33,870 nucleotides of DNA, from assembly GCF_900141705.1 (NCBI RefSeq), contig NZ_FQYM01000028.1, positions 1 through 33,870 of the forward strand, written 5' to 3'. The notes beneath the pieces were generated by a model. That model saw only the letters and a list, made by a program, of their open reading frames with translations, was not told where the DNA came from and did not search any database. Source of the stretch: Fibrobacter sp. UWP2 (lineage in GTDB: Bacteria > Fibrobacterota > Fibrobacteria > Fibrobacterales > Fibrobacteraceae). This document shows positions 7,513 to 16,488 of this stretch, in pieces. Within the stretch, counting starts at the first letter, position 1. Every line of letters starts with the position of its first letter. The position numbers and the translations under genes were made by a program.

Positions 7513-7884
7513 CTAGCGGGACTCGGTGTCGGTCGGGGCATCCACCACAACCGGTTCGCTCGCCTCGGTGTCGACTTCGGCGTCGGCAAGGATGGTGTCG
7601 AAGCCGTTGATCTTGTCCTTGATGTCGTTGCTGAACTTGAAGGTGGGCACCATGCGCTCTTCGATGAGGACGGTCTCGCCGGTGCGCGGATTGCGGGCCG
7701 GGCGGGCTTTGCGCGGCTTGCAGGCGAAGGTGCCGAAACCGCGGATTTCGATGGTGTTGCCGTCGATGAGTTTTTCGCCGACGAGGCCGAGGAACTGTTC
7801 GACGACGGTTTTAATATCGTTGCGCACAAATCCAGTGGACTTGGCGATTTCTTGAATAAGATACTGTTTTGTTATATTAGGCAC
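7513..7884 (-). CDS. HU/IHF-family DNA-binding protein with acidic tail
   Basis: A 123-residue protein with the complete HU/IHF fold (residues 1-95): helices TKQYLIQEIAKSTGF and VVEQFLGLVGEKL, then GNTIEIRGFGTF and the DNA-clasping arm containing ARNPRTGE, where the intercalating Pro is expected. Residues 97-123 are an extra acidic tail (DAEVDTEASE and DAPTDTE), longer than the roughly 90-residue family norm. The tail may weaken or tune DNA binding. The start is a GTG; an in-frame stop lies close upstream, so a longer product is excluded. No clear Shine-Dalgarno sequence is seen. It is divergent from the dus gene, across an AT-rich intergenic region. Confidence 0.93.
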   Translation of the reverse strand: MPNITKQYLIQEIAKSTGFVRNDIKTVVEQFLGLVGEKLIDGNTIEIRGFGTFACKPRKARPARNPRTGETVLIEERMVPTFKFSNDIKDKINGFDTILADAEVDTEASEPVVVDAPTDTESR

Positions 7885-8001
7885 AATAAAAACACTGGGT
7901 TAATATTTTTCTTGATGGCTTAAATATAAGTTTAACATAGAGTTAGAGTAGGGTTCTTTTTAAAATTAAATAAATTTTTCGGGCTCTCGCTGAGGACATT
8001 T

Positions 8002-8010
8002 TGTGGATAA
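8002..8010 (-). promoter_or_regulatory. Single consensus DnaA-box-like sequence
   Basis: TGTGGATAA is the exact reverse complement of the DnaA box TTATCCACA. It lies in the AT-rich divergent region 7885-8021 between the HU-like gene and dus. I see only one such box, so this may be chance or a DnaA-regulated promoter. The rest of this region shows only AT-rich, promoter-like sequence. Confidence 0.3.
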
Positions 8011-8021
8011 ATGTGGTTTGA

Positions 8022-9173
8022 ATGTTGAAAAATGTTGAAAGTTTAAAAAACGGGCGTATTCCCAGGCGGGTAAAGTTCAAGTTACGCGACTTGGACGTGT
8101 TCCCCAACACCATATTAAGCCCGATGGACGGGGTGACCGACGCGCCCTTCCGCAGGCTGTGCCGGGTGCTCTCGGGCGACCGCATGGGGCTCCTGGTTTC
8201 GGAGTTCGTGCCCACGGACGGCGACGCGGCGTTCCGGGTAGAAGGGCATAAGCAGCTGAAGTTCTTCCCCGAAGAGCGGCCCTTTGGGGTGCAGATTTTC
8301 GGACGCTACCCCGACCGCATGGCGGCTGCGGCCAAAAAGATTGCCGAGGAACTGCATCCGGACTACATCGAGGTGAACGCGGGCTGCCCGGCGCCCAAGG
8401 TGGCGGGCAAGGGGAGCGGCTCGGGGCTGTTGCGGGACCTGCCGCGCCTGCAGGAGATTCTGCACGACGTGCGCGCGGCGCTGGACGCCTCGGCGACGGA
8501 GGGGCATGTGAACTTGCCCCTGACCCTCAAATGTCGCATTGGCTGGGACAGCGATAGCATCAACGTGATGGAGACTTTGAAAATCGCGGAGGGCGAGGGC
8601 GTGGAGATGCTCACGGTGCACGGACGCACCCGCCTGCAGGGCTACAATGGCCTCGCCGATTGGGACTGGATTGGGAAAGTCGCTGCAGCCGCGAAGATTC
8701 CCGTAATCGGGAACGGCGACGTGAACAGCGTGGAGGTCGCCCGCGAACGGATTGAAAACTACAGTGTGTCCGGCGTGTCCATTGGCCGCGGCGCCATGCA
8801 CAACCCGTGGATATTCGGGCAGATCGCCGATGCTTGGGAAGGTAAGCCTGCGCGGGTGATGACGGCGACCGAGGCGCTGGACGTGTTCCCGCTTTACTAC
8901 AGGTTCAAGATGGAGGACGGGGTGACCGAACTCGGGGCGCTCGGGAGGCTCAAACAGCTTGCCGCGAGGCTATGCAAGGGGTTCTCGGAGTCGGCGATGG
9001 ATATTCGGCAGACATTGCTCAGGAGCGGTACTGCCGGGGAGTTTTTCGACAACCTGGAGTCTCTAAGGGAGGGCGTTGCCCGAGACCTCGTTTTTGAGCC
9101 GGAACGCCTGGTGAACTTGAACGGCGCCAAGGAAACTGAACTCAAGTTTGGCGACCAGTTTGCAGGCCGTTGA
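8022..9173 (+). CDS. dus: tRNA-dihydrouridine synthase (Dus family)
   Basis: A 383-residue FMN-dependent TIM-barrel enzyme. Motifs: LSPMDGVTDAPFRRLCR near the N-terminus, VNAGCPAPKVAGKGSGSGLL with catalytic Cys122, LKCRIGWD, LTVHGRTRLQGYNG, IPVIGNGDV and SIGRGAMHNPWIF. It reduces specific uridines of tRNA to dihydrouridine using NADPH and FMN. Motifs place it with the DusB-like bacterial enzymes; the subtype is not certain. The start is uncertain: the ATG at 8022 lies in a tandem repeat (ATGTTGAAA twice, 10 bases apart), which also gives an ATG in another frame at 8032, and there is no clear ribosome binding site. Confidence 0.92.
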   Translation: MLKNVESLKNGRIPRRVKFKLRDLDVFPNTILSPMDGVTDAPFRRLCRVLSGDRMGLLVSEFVPTDGDAAFRVEGHKQLKFFPEERPFGVQIFGRYPDRMAAAAKKIAEELHPDYIEVNAGCPAPKVAGKGSGSGLLRDLPRLQEILHDVRAALDASATEGHVNLPLTLKCRIGWDSDSINVMETLKIAEGEGVEMLTVHGRTRLQGYNGLADWDWIGKVAAAAKIPVIGNGDVNSVEVARERIENYSVSGVSIGRGAMHNPWIFGQIADAWEGKPARVMTATEALDVFPLYYRFKMEDGVTELGALGRLKQLAARLCKGFSESAMDIRQTLLRSGTAGEFFDNLESLREGVARDLVFEPERLVNLNGAKETELKFGDQFAGR

Positions 9174-9220
9174 AAGCCACGTTGAATATATATTTACAGA
9201 GTGTTTTTTTTGAGGTATGC

Positions 9221-12166
9221 ATGATTCGAGCCATTGAGTTAATTTCCCTCGCCATTTTGGCGGCTGCCACGGTGCCCGGCTTTGCGGCACAGAACGTAAT
9301 CACGGTGGACGATACCCAGCCGGGCATCGTCATCAGCAAGGACCACATGATGGGTGCGGACCTGGCGATTTGGAACCCGCCCAGCCGTTATGACGACATG
9401 AAGGACGCCTTGGTGGACGGCGGCTACAACTTTTTCCGCTTCCCCAACGGGAGCCTGAGCAACGACTACCACTGGAACGGAATCGGCAAGTACGACGAGA
9501 CGGGCGTGTGGGTGGCCGACGAGACCAAGTGGGCACGCGGATTTTTGGGCGAGACGATTTATCGCGGCACGACCAAGGATAACTGGGGCTTTGTGCGTCG
9601 TAGCCACCTATCGGACGGCGACTCCTCGACCATCTGGTGGGGCGAGATCCTTGACCCGGCGGACCCTCCCTGGGTGGTGATCGAGTTCCGCGAAAAAAAG
9701 GCGCTCGACTCCATCGCGATTGACTGGGGCAAGCTGCGCCCCAAGGCGTTTGAGCTCGCCTATTGGACCGAAGATTACGCGCCGTACCCCGGTGTGCACC
9801 AGAATCTGGAGAACAAACTGAAACCGGTGGGCACGGTGAAGGTCGCGGGCTCGACTTCCAAGTACAAGTTTGCGGACGTGAGGGCGCGCTACCTGGCGGT
9901 GCGTTTCAAGACGCAGGACTTGCCGAGCGCGGGCGTGCAGATTTCGGAGATGCGTTTATATGGCGAGGGTTCGGACCTGCTCTCGGGCAATGAATACAAG
10001 TTTTTTGCGATGTCCACCAGGAAGGGGGACCGCGCACGTACCGACTGGACCGACATCAAGTGGGATTTTGAGACTTTCATGGACTACATGAAGGCTTTCC
10101 CGAATTACGGCGCGACCGAGGGCGAGGCCGCGAAACTGGCGCCTCGCGCAGTGATTTGCGTGAACGCGGGCACGGGCAACGTAAAAGAGGCGGTCGCCTG
10201 GCTCCGTTATGCGAACAAAGTAAAAAAGTACAACATCAAGAACTGGCAGATTGGCAACGAACTGGACGGCGAGTGGGAAGAGTCCGGGCCCCTTTCGGCA
10301 CGGCAATACGCGACCAGGTTCCTGGAATATGCCCGTGCCCTGAAGAGCGAGGACCCGACGATACTGATACACGGTCCGCTCTTCAGCACGCACAAGATGC
10401 GTGAGAAAGGGGCCGGCCTTTTGGATGGCAACTTCTGGATGGCGGAATTCTTGCGCATTGTGGGCGAGGCCGAGAAGAAGGACGGCAAACGCTACCTGGA
10501 CGTTTTGGACATGCACACCTACCCGTACTGGGCGCCCGACAACCTGAACCCTGCGGATATGCTCAAGGCGAGTCTGGACGTGGGCCACAACCTCGATACG
10601 CTCGATAGCTGGATGAAGCAGTACCTGGAAGGCGAACGCCGCATATTCCTCTCGGAGTTCAGTACCTCGGTGCAGGGAAGCCAGTGGTGGATGGACTACC
10701 CGCAGGCGGCGGGAGTCGCGAACATCTTTGCGCAATACGCGGTGCGCTTTGGAAACCGCCTGCAGGTGCTCCCCTGGGACGCCTTCGGCAGCATTTTCAA
10801 GGGCCCGGACGAAACCTGGGGCACCATCAGCATGACGGCGCTTTTGAAGGAGGGCTCGTGGAACCGCTGGAAGAGCTTGGAGCCCACCGCCGAGTACTTT
10901 GGCGTGTACATGATGTTCAAGCGCTTTTTGGAGGATGGCTTTGCCGTGGTGCCCGCGGCCTCGACTACTGAGAACGTGAAGGCGTACGCCATTAGCAAGG
11001 GCGACAGCGCCCGCGTGCTTTTGGTGAACATGACCGATGCGCCGCAGGTGGTGCAGGTGGACCGCAAGAGCGGCGCCAACGATTTGGTGCGTACCGAGGT
11101 GGACGTGTTTGGCGCGGACCAGTTCAAGTGGCAGGGCGACCAGAAGGACGCGTTTCCGTACCCCAAGATGGGCCCGAGCGGGCGCCGTATTAACCCGTCC
11201 AAGTCCCGCGACGTGACCGTGCCCGCCTTTGGCGTTGCCGTGGTGCAAATCAACCCGCGTGCCGCGGCTGTTGCGGAACCGCAGGTGGTTGCCGCTGCCC
11301 TCGAAAAGAAGGTGCTTTTGGTGGGCGACACCCTGGACATCTTTATGACGGCGACCCAGGAGAACGGGCAGTTGACCGGCGGTATGCTGCAAATCCCCGA
11401 CTGGGGCAAGGCCGGCGGCACCTTCACCAAGTACATCACTCCCGATGACGGCCTTTGGAACGCCTCCATTGAGAGTTTCCATGTGAAGGTGGCCGTACCC
11501 GAGGGCACTCGCCTTGCCGCGCGCGAGGCGAAGGTGACGCTCTCCGCTATGGGCAAGAAGTCGATTACGTACAAAATGCCGTTCCGCGTGCGCGGCAAGT
11601 ACCGCACCACAAGTGTCATGGAGAACTTTGACAACGGCACCGATGCCGTAAGCTGGTTCCCCGTGGTGAACGGCGACAACGCGACGAGCATGGACGGCAA
11701 GGTGTTTAACGGGAACCCTCCACTGGGCGGCTATATGCGCCACAATTTTGTGATTGAACAGCCTGAGGGTCAGGGCTGGCCCAACTACAGCGGCGCCTAC
11801 TACGTGCTGCCCGAGGCGGTCAAGAAGTCGGTGGGCATCGTGTTCGATTACGCGACCTCGCACAACAATCCCGATGGCTACGTGGAACTGCAGATCATGA
11901 GCGAGCAGGTCAAGGACTACGACGAGTTTATGGTGCGGCTCAAGAACACACACGGCAACTGGGTACGCGACACCCTCATTTGGGAGAACATGTCGCAAGA
12001 GGGCTGGGGCAAGACTATCCCGCAGCTCGACCCCACGCAAATCAAGAACTTCGCCTTCCGCGGCCGTTATAGCGGCAAGGGGTTCATCAGCCTCGACAAC
12101 ATCTACCTGCTGCAGGAAGAAGGCGAAGAGGTTAAGATGCCGACGGGTTTAAGAAGGCTCCGGTAA
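9221..12166 (+). CDS. Secreted GH51-like glucanase with discoidin insert and CBM11-like domain
   Basis: Start chosen at the ATG at 9221, which gives a clean signal peptide (cleavage near GFAA, about residue 23) and has TGAGGT upstream. The 981-residue product has a clan GH-A catalytic domain. NWQIGNELDGEW holds the likely acid/base Glu347, and IFLSEFSTS the likely nucleophile Glu479. Between early barrel strands, about residues 128-248, lies a discoidin-like (F5/8 type C) domain, seen from DGDSSTIWW through WVVIEF to VQISEMRLYG. The C-terminal part about 800-960 resembles CBM11 (ENFDNGTDAVSW near its start, GFISLDNIYLL at its end). This resembles the Fibrobacter cellulose-binding endoglucanase EGF (Cel51A), which is known to be GH51 with a CBM11. 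Substrate is therefore probably beta-glucan, but arabinofuranosidase activity cannot be excluded. It is probably transcribed from its own promoter. Confidence 0.8.
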   Translation: MIRAIELISLAILAAATVPGFAAQNVITVDDTQPGIVISKDHMMGADLAIWNPPSRYDDMKDALVDGGYNFFRFPNGSLSNDYHWNGIGKYDETGVWVADETKWARGFLGETIYRGTTKDNWGFVRRSHLSDGDSSTIWWGEILDPADPPWVVIEFREKKALDSIAIDWGKLRPKAFELAYWTEDYAPYPGVHQNLENKLKPVGTVKVAGSTSKYKFADVRARYLAVRFKTQDLPSAGVQISEMRLYGEGSDLLSGNEYKFFAMSTRKGDRARTDWTDIKWDFETFMDYMKAFPNYGATEGEAAKLAPRAVICVNAGTGNVKEAVAWLRYANKVKKYNIKNWQIGNELDGEWEESGPLSARQYATRFLEYARALKSEDPTILIHGPLFSTHKMREKGAGLLDGNFWMAEFLRIVGEAEKKDGKRYLDVLDMHTYPYWAPDNLNPADMLKASLDVGHNLDTLDSWMKQYLEGERRIFLSEFSTSVQGSQWWMDYPQAAGVANIFAQYAVRFGNRLQVLPWDAFGSIFKGPDETWGTISMTALLKEGSWNRWKSLEPTAEYFGVYMMFKRFLEDGFAVVPAASTTENVKAYAISKGDSARVLLVNMTDAPQVVQVDRKSGANDLVRTEVDVFGADQFKWQGDQKDAFPYPKMGPSGRRINPSKSRDVTVPAFGVAVVQINPRAAAVAEPQVVAAALEKKVLLVGDTLDIFMTATQENGQLTGGMLQIPDWGKAGGTFTKYITPDDGLWNASIESFHVKVAVPEGTRLAAREAKVTLSAMGKKSITYKMPFRVRGKYRTTSVMENFDNGTDAVSWFPVVNGDNATSMDGKVFNGNPPLGGYMRHNFVIEQPEGQGWPNYSGAYYVLPEAVKKSVGIVFDYATSHNNPDGYVELQIMSEQVKDYDEFMVRLKNTHGNWVRDTLIWENMSQEGWGKTIPQLDPTQIKNFAFRGRYSGKGFISLDNIYLLQEEGEEVKMPTGLRRLR

Positions 12167-12220
12167 AGGCAGCTCAGGCCTATTTAGGCAGGGATGCTTG
12201 TAGGCATTCGCTCTCGCAAC

Positions 12221-12244
12221 GACGACTCGTTAATACGAGTCGTC
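12221..12244. repeat. Short palindrome, copy 2, between convergent genes
   Basis: GACGACTCGT (12221-12230) and ACGAGTCGTC (12235-12244) form a perfect 10-bp stem around TAAT. It has the same stem core as the element at 183-204. It lies between the convergent glucanase and lipoprotein genes and could act as a bidirectional stop, but there is no T-run. Confidence 0.6.
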
Positions 12245-12270
12245 TTATGGTTACGGGCTTGCGCCGGATT

Positions 12271-14352
12271 TTATTCCTTGACGCAGCGGATGCTGCAGGA
12301 CATGGCTTTGCGGCTGGTCTTTGCCAAGAAACCCTCCTTGTTTTGGCGGGTCAGCATAAAGAATGTCGGGTTGCCGTCATTGTCCTCTTCTGCTGTGCAG
12401 AACTGCGTGCTCTCGGTGATGTTGCTGAAGTTGCCGTTGGCGTTGCGGCTTCCGGCGGGGTACGCGTTAAAGCCGATGAGGTCCTTGCCATGGGGATCCA
12501 GGGAACCCTGAATCCAACCGCTGGTGGAACCGAAAATCTTGAAATCTGGTTCCTTGGGGTACCAGGACCTGCCGAAGGCGGCGGTGTTCTCCCATTCGGT
12601 GAGCGTGGGGAGGCGCCAGCCCTCGGGGCAAATGTCCTTTTTTAGCTTGATGTTGTCTTCCCTGCGGTAAAGGCGGCCGTAGGTTTCGCAGTCTACGGTG
12701 GTGTCGGCATAGCACCAGCTGGAATCCGTTTTGAAGCGCAGGTTATGGGACATCCAGATGAGGCTGTCGATGCCGATGGTCATGTAGGTGGAACTGTCAC
12801 GGGCGTCGATGAAGGAGTCCACGATCATGGAGTCGGCAGAAAGTTTCCAGGAGAATCCGTTGCAGTAGTACAGGGAGTAGTTGACCTGGGCGTAGCCTTC
12901 GTTGCCCTTTTTGCAGATTCTGCCGATGGTGCGCTCCAGTTCGCCTGCGTTGTTGAGCTCCCCTCCGGTGCAGAAGTACCACTTGGTCGTGTCGATGGAG
13001 CCGCGTACCAGGGTGTCGCTTGTGCCGCACTGGGTAACTTGACGTTCCTGTTCCAGAAGGCTGAGCTCGCGGGTGGTGTCCCGCGTGGCGTTGCTGTCGC
13101 AGAACTGGATTGTTCCCGAGTCGGGCAATACCGTGAGGATGACGTTTTTGCTGTTGCAGAGTTTTTCTTCTTTGAGCGCCGTTTCTATTACATAGATGAA
13201 AGACCAAACGTTGACGATCCTTGTTGTGTCGCGGACGGGGTTGCAGTAGTAGTAACCCTGCGGAGTGCTCTTGATTTCATTCTTGTTGCTGGTGACGCAA
13301 GGTCCCTTGGCTGTGTCAGGATCAAAAAAATCTACCCAGCCGCCGTAGAGGGAGTCGTAAATGTAGTAGGAAGTTTTGAGGTAGTCGCCTTTGCGGATCT
13401 CGCCGTCATGGCCGGGTTCCCAGCCCACGGTGTCATTGTAAGAAAGGGGCATTTCGAGCCACCCTGAATCTTGAGAGCAGTAAAGGTGCTGGTTTTTGAT
13501 GGCTCCGTAGGGCAACTCGTTCTTTTTGATTTCGCCTATGTTGTCTTTGCCACAGGGACCCAGTTTGAATGCGTCGCCAAAAAAATCGATGCTCTTTTCG
13601 AAGCAACCATTTTTGATTTGCATGTCGTTCAATTCGCGGTGGCGCAATGCGGTCATGGCTTTAACGGAGTCGTTTTTCCATTCGCCCTCTTTGGTGAACG
13701 TGGAGTCGTGCCAAGTGCCGGTGTAGTTAAAGTAACATTCAAAGAAATCCGCAAATTCCTTGGAATTTACCTTGTCTTTGAGGAGGTAGGCCTTTTGGAT
13801 GCTCTCCCGGGTCAATGCCAGTGCGGAGTCGTAAGGGACACCTTTTTTAAGGTTCTGGATTAACAGTTCGCCCTCGATGGTGGTCAACTGCGAAGGCATA
13901 ATGGGCTGCTTATCCAGGTTGGCGACTATGGTTACGAAGGGGATGACGCTGGACGTGTAACCATCGCCATAGTAGGTGCTTTGGACCTTCCCGGAGATTT
14001 TGATGAAAGCGTAGGGCGAGCGGAGCTTGATTCCCTCAAAGAGGAACGTGGAGTCGGTTTCTTTTTTTTCGGTGAACTCCCTCCCAGTCAAGTCGAACGA
14101 TTCGTCCAGCTCGTACAGGATGGCGGTTTCGTCTTTGAATTTTAGACGTTGGATGGCGATGGCAACGTCGTATGTCTTGTATTCTGCTTTGGAGGTGTCC
14201 TTGCTGGAATCCGCCGTGGAATCTTCGCTGACGGGGCCCTCGATGCGGTCGGTGGATATGGTGTCGTTGCTGCAGGCGCTAAGGGCGATGGCGCCGGCGA
14301 AAGAGGCCGCCATGAGGCTTGCGAAAGCGTTTGTGCATTTTGAATTTTTCAT
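12271..14352 (-). CDS. Fib_succ_major-domain lipoprotein
   Basis: A 693-residue lipoprotein: signal peptide with lipobox LSAC, then a Ser/Asp/Thr-rich spacer (about 30-55). The middle part (about 55-250) is mixed, without a family I recognise. Cys-rich modules of the type C...N.GEI....YC....W follow (about 265-500; for example CGKDNIGEI and LYCSQDSGW). The C-terminus (about 511-693) is the Fib_succ_major domain (TIGR02145): IDARDSSTYMTIGIDSLIWM, CPEGWRLPTLTEWENT and the terminal IRCVKE. Function of this domain is not established; members are surface or envelope proteins abundant in Fibrobacter. It lies 9 bases downstream of a paralogue (14362-16488), and the two are likely co-transcribed. GGGGGT precedes the ATG. 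Confidence 0.85.
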   Translation of the reverse strand: MKNSKCTNAFASLMAASFAGAIALSACSNDTISTDRIEGPVSEDSTADSSKDTSKAEYKTYDVAIAIQRLKFKDETAILYELDESFDLTGREFTEKKETDSTFLFEGIKLRSPYAFIKISGKVQSTYYGDGYTSSVIPFVTIVANLDKQPIMPSQLTTIEGELLIQNLKKGVPYDSALALTRESIQKAYLLKDKVNSKEFADFFECYFNYTGTWHDSTFTKEGEWKNDSVKAMTALRHRELNDMQIKNGCFEKSIDFFGDAFKLGPCGKDNIGEIKKNELPYGAIKNQHLYCSQDSGWLEMPLSYNDTVGWEPGHDGEIRKGDYLKTSYYIYDSLYGGWVDFFDPDTAKGPCVTSNKNEIKSTPQGYYYCNPVRDTTRIVNVWSFIYVIETALKEEKLCNSKNVILTVLPDSGTIQFCDSNATRDTTRELSLLEQERQVTQCGTSDTLVRGSIDTTKWYFCTGGELNNAGELERTIGRICKKGNEGYAQVNYSLYYCNGFSWKLSADSMIVDSFIDARDSSTYMTIGIDSLIWMSHNLRFKTDSSWCYADTTVDCETYGRLYRREDNIKLKKDICPEGWRLPTLTEWENTAAFGRSWYPKEPDFKIFGSTSGWIQGSLDPHGKDLIGFNAYPAGSRNANGNFSNITESTQFCTAEEDNDGNPTFFMLTRQNKEGFLAKTSRKAMSCSIRCVKE

Positions 14353-14361
14353 TTTTACCCC

Positions 14362-16488
14362 CTAGTCCTTTACGCATCGGATGGCCGCCTTGACCTTGGG
14401 CGAACTGTACTTGATGTTTGTCATTTCGGCGTCCTTCAGGGTCATGTACTTGAACGAGAAACCTGAGGTGTCGGACTCCGTGGTCCACAGGTAGGCTATG
14501 CCTTCGTTGGCGGAATACCTGTTGTCTTTGCCGACGACGCCCGTCCCGTCCAGAGACAGGTTGAAGTCGTCGTTGTTGTAATTCTTGTCGAACGGGTCGT
14601 AGTTCCAGTGCGATTTCCCGCGGAGGCTTGCCCCAACGGTGTTAGACACCTTGTACTTTTGGGCGAAAACAAATAGGGTGTCCCACTCTGCCATCGAGGG
14701 GATGTGGTAGCCTTCGGGGCAAATCCCGTGCACCTTTTCGGAATCGCTCGGGGCTCTCCAGCCGGAATCGGTGGCCACGTTCATGGCGGCGTTCCAGTTG
14801 TAGAGGGTGCCGGGGCTTTCGAGTTGCAAAATGGGGTCGCTGTTGGTAGAGAAAATGTTGCCCTTGAGGTTCGGATAGGCGGCGCTGTCGCCAAAGTCCA
14901 GGTTCTGGGCCATCCAGCGCTGGTTTCCGATGCCGGTGGTGCGGTAGACCTTGCCGTCGCGTTCGTCTATGAGGGCGTTGGCTGCGGAGTCGCCCGAGGT
15001 GAACTTCCAGGAGCCCGCATCGCAAACGAACAGGGTGTAGCCCATCTTGATGGTGTCCTTGGGCGAGGCCTTGGTGCAGGGCTTGTCTAGTGCCGTTTCC
15101 CTGACAGTGAACTGGCGGGCGGTATCGCCTTCGCAAACAAACTTGGTGGTGGGGCTGGATTCGCCGGTAAAGACTTCTCCGTCCTTGGTGCATGTAGCCC
15201 GCTTTGCCTCGCATTCGTCTTTGGTCAGTTCGAGCCAACCACTTCTCTCGCACTGGTAGCACATTTTACCGCTAAAGCGGACTTCGCCGATGTTCTTGTC
15301 TACACAGGCGCTCTTGAGCCCGACGTCCACCTGCTGGGCCTTGTGCCACTCATCGTTCTTGTAGAAATAATAGGTGTCTTTGCAGTTCTCGCTCTTGAGC
15401 AGTTGCGTAGGGTCTGCCGGGGCCTCGTTTAAGAACGTGGCGAAGTCCACATTGGAGCAGATTTCTTCGTGAGCCCACCCTGTGGAATCGCAACGGAAAA
15501 ACTGCTTGTTCCCGTAGATGGGCGAACAGGCGGATTCCTTGTACTTGCCCCGGTTGTCGCTATCGCAGGTGCCCAGGTTCAGCTTGACCTTCCAGAGTGA
15601 GTCCAAAAAGTCCTTCGCCTTTTTGAGCTTCACCTGGTAGCCCCATTTTTTTGAGTATTCAGAGAGCTTGAAACAGTCGCGGTCGGTGGCTTCGCGGTAT
15701 GCCCAGTTCCACATGGTGTAGAGACTGGAAAGAACGATGGTGTCTTTGGTAAAGGCTCCGCTGTAGGGCTTGTCGCCCTCGTTTAGAGAACCAAGTGGGG
15801 TGAACAGGACTTCAGCGGCCAGCAGGTAGTAGTTGTTCTCGTTGGAGTCGGCGAAGTTCATGCTTTCGAAGTCCTCCTGGAGTTCTTCCATCAGCAAAAT
15901 TTCCTTGAGTTCCTTTGCCGCCTGGGCGCGGGCTTCCTTGAAGGACATGCCTTTTTCCATGAGGAACTTGGCCCGGATGGTTTGCATGTCGGTAAAACTG
16001 CTGGTGTTGAGGGCGTTCGTTATGCGGAGGTCCAATATGGTAAAGCTAGAGGACTTGGGGTAATCCCACTCGTTGCATACAGACATCATGGAGCCAGAGA
16101 CTTCGACGCTCACCATGGGGGACTCGAACTTGGCGTCTTCGATGGTGAAGGTTCCTTGGTCGTCCAGAATGTTGGTTTTGTAGACCGTTCCTGTTTGCTT
16201 GAGGGCGCTGTCGAGTTCGCGGACAACGACCTCGGTCCCAACTTTGTAGTGCCCTGCGCTAATGTGGCCACGATAGGTGACGGCGACGCCGGCTTCCCAG
16301 TCGGAGGCGCTTGTGGAGGAGGTGTCGGAGGCAGAGTCGGAGGGGGTGTTCTCGGTGGAGTCTGCGGGAGTGTCCGGGGCTTCGACGATTTCCACCGTTT
16401 CGGTGCTGTTGGAATCACTACAGGCGGCAAGCCCCAAAACGAGGACGGTACCAGTCAATAAAAAAATATTTCTTGTCATGGTTTTCAT
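14362..16488 (-). CDS. Fib_succ_major-domain lipoprotein (paralogue)
   Basis: A 708-residue lipoprotein with lipobox LAAC, a long acidic Thr/Ser spacer (about 22-65), an N-terminal domain of unknown family (about 65-300) and Cys/Trp-rich modules (about 300-500; for example ACVDKNIGEV and CYQCERSGWLEL). The C-terminal Fib_succ_major domain (about 505-708) carries YRTTGIGNQRWMAQNLDF, ICPEGYHIPSMAEWDTLF and AIRCVKD. Sequence similarity to the next gene shows tandem paralogy. The start is notable: two in-frame ATGs (16488 and 16479) sit in opposite arms of a 15-bp hairpin, with no Shine-Dalgarno sequence upstream. The gene is 27 bases after the citrate synthase stop, so it may be read through from that gene or controlled by the hairpin. 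Confidence 0.85.
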   Translation of the reverse strand: MKTMTRNIFLLTGTVLVLGLAACSDSNSTETVEIVEAPDTPADSTENTPSDSASDTSSTSASDWEAGVAVTYRGHISAGHYKVGTEVVVRELDSALKQTGTVYKTNILDDQGTFTIEDAKFESPMVSVEVSGSMMSVCNEWDYPKSSSFTILDLRITNALNTSSFTDMQTIRAKFLMEKGMSFKEARAQAAKELKEILLMEELQEDFESMNFADSNENNYYLLAAEVLFTPLGSLNEGDKPYSGAFTKDTIVLSSLYTMWNWAYREATDRDCFKLSEYSKKWGYQVKLKKAKDFLDSLWKVKLNLGTCDSDNRGKYKESACSPIYGNKQFFRCDSTGWAHEEICSNVDFATFLNEAPADPTQLLKSENCKDTYYFYKNDEWHKAQQVDVGLKSACVDKNIGEVRFSGKMCYQCERSGWLELTKDECEAKRATCTKDGEVFTGESSPTTKFVCEGDTARQFTVRETALDKPCTKASPKDTIKMGYTLFVCDAGSWKFTSGDSAANALIDERDGKVYRTTGIGNQRWMAQNLDFGDSAAYPNLKGNIFSTNSDPILQLESPGTLYNWNAAMNVATDSGWRAPSDSEKVHGICPEGYHIPSMAEWDTLFVFAQKYKVSNTVGASLRGKSHWNYDPFDKNYNNDDFNLSLDGTGVVGKDNRYSANEGIAYLWTTESDTSGFSFKYMTLKDAEMTNIKYSSPKVKAAIRCVKD

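Noticed and set aside
7885-8021. Replication origin in the AT-rich region near the DnaA-box-like site
   Set aside because: Only one box is seen, and no dnaA, dnaN or gidA-type genes are nearby.
9956-12040. Antisense open frame of 694 codons within the GH51-like gene
   Set aside because: Shadow of the high-GC coding frame; the plus strand has a signal peptide and catalytic motifs.
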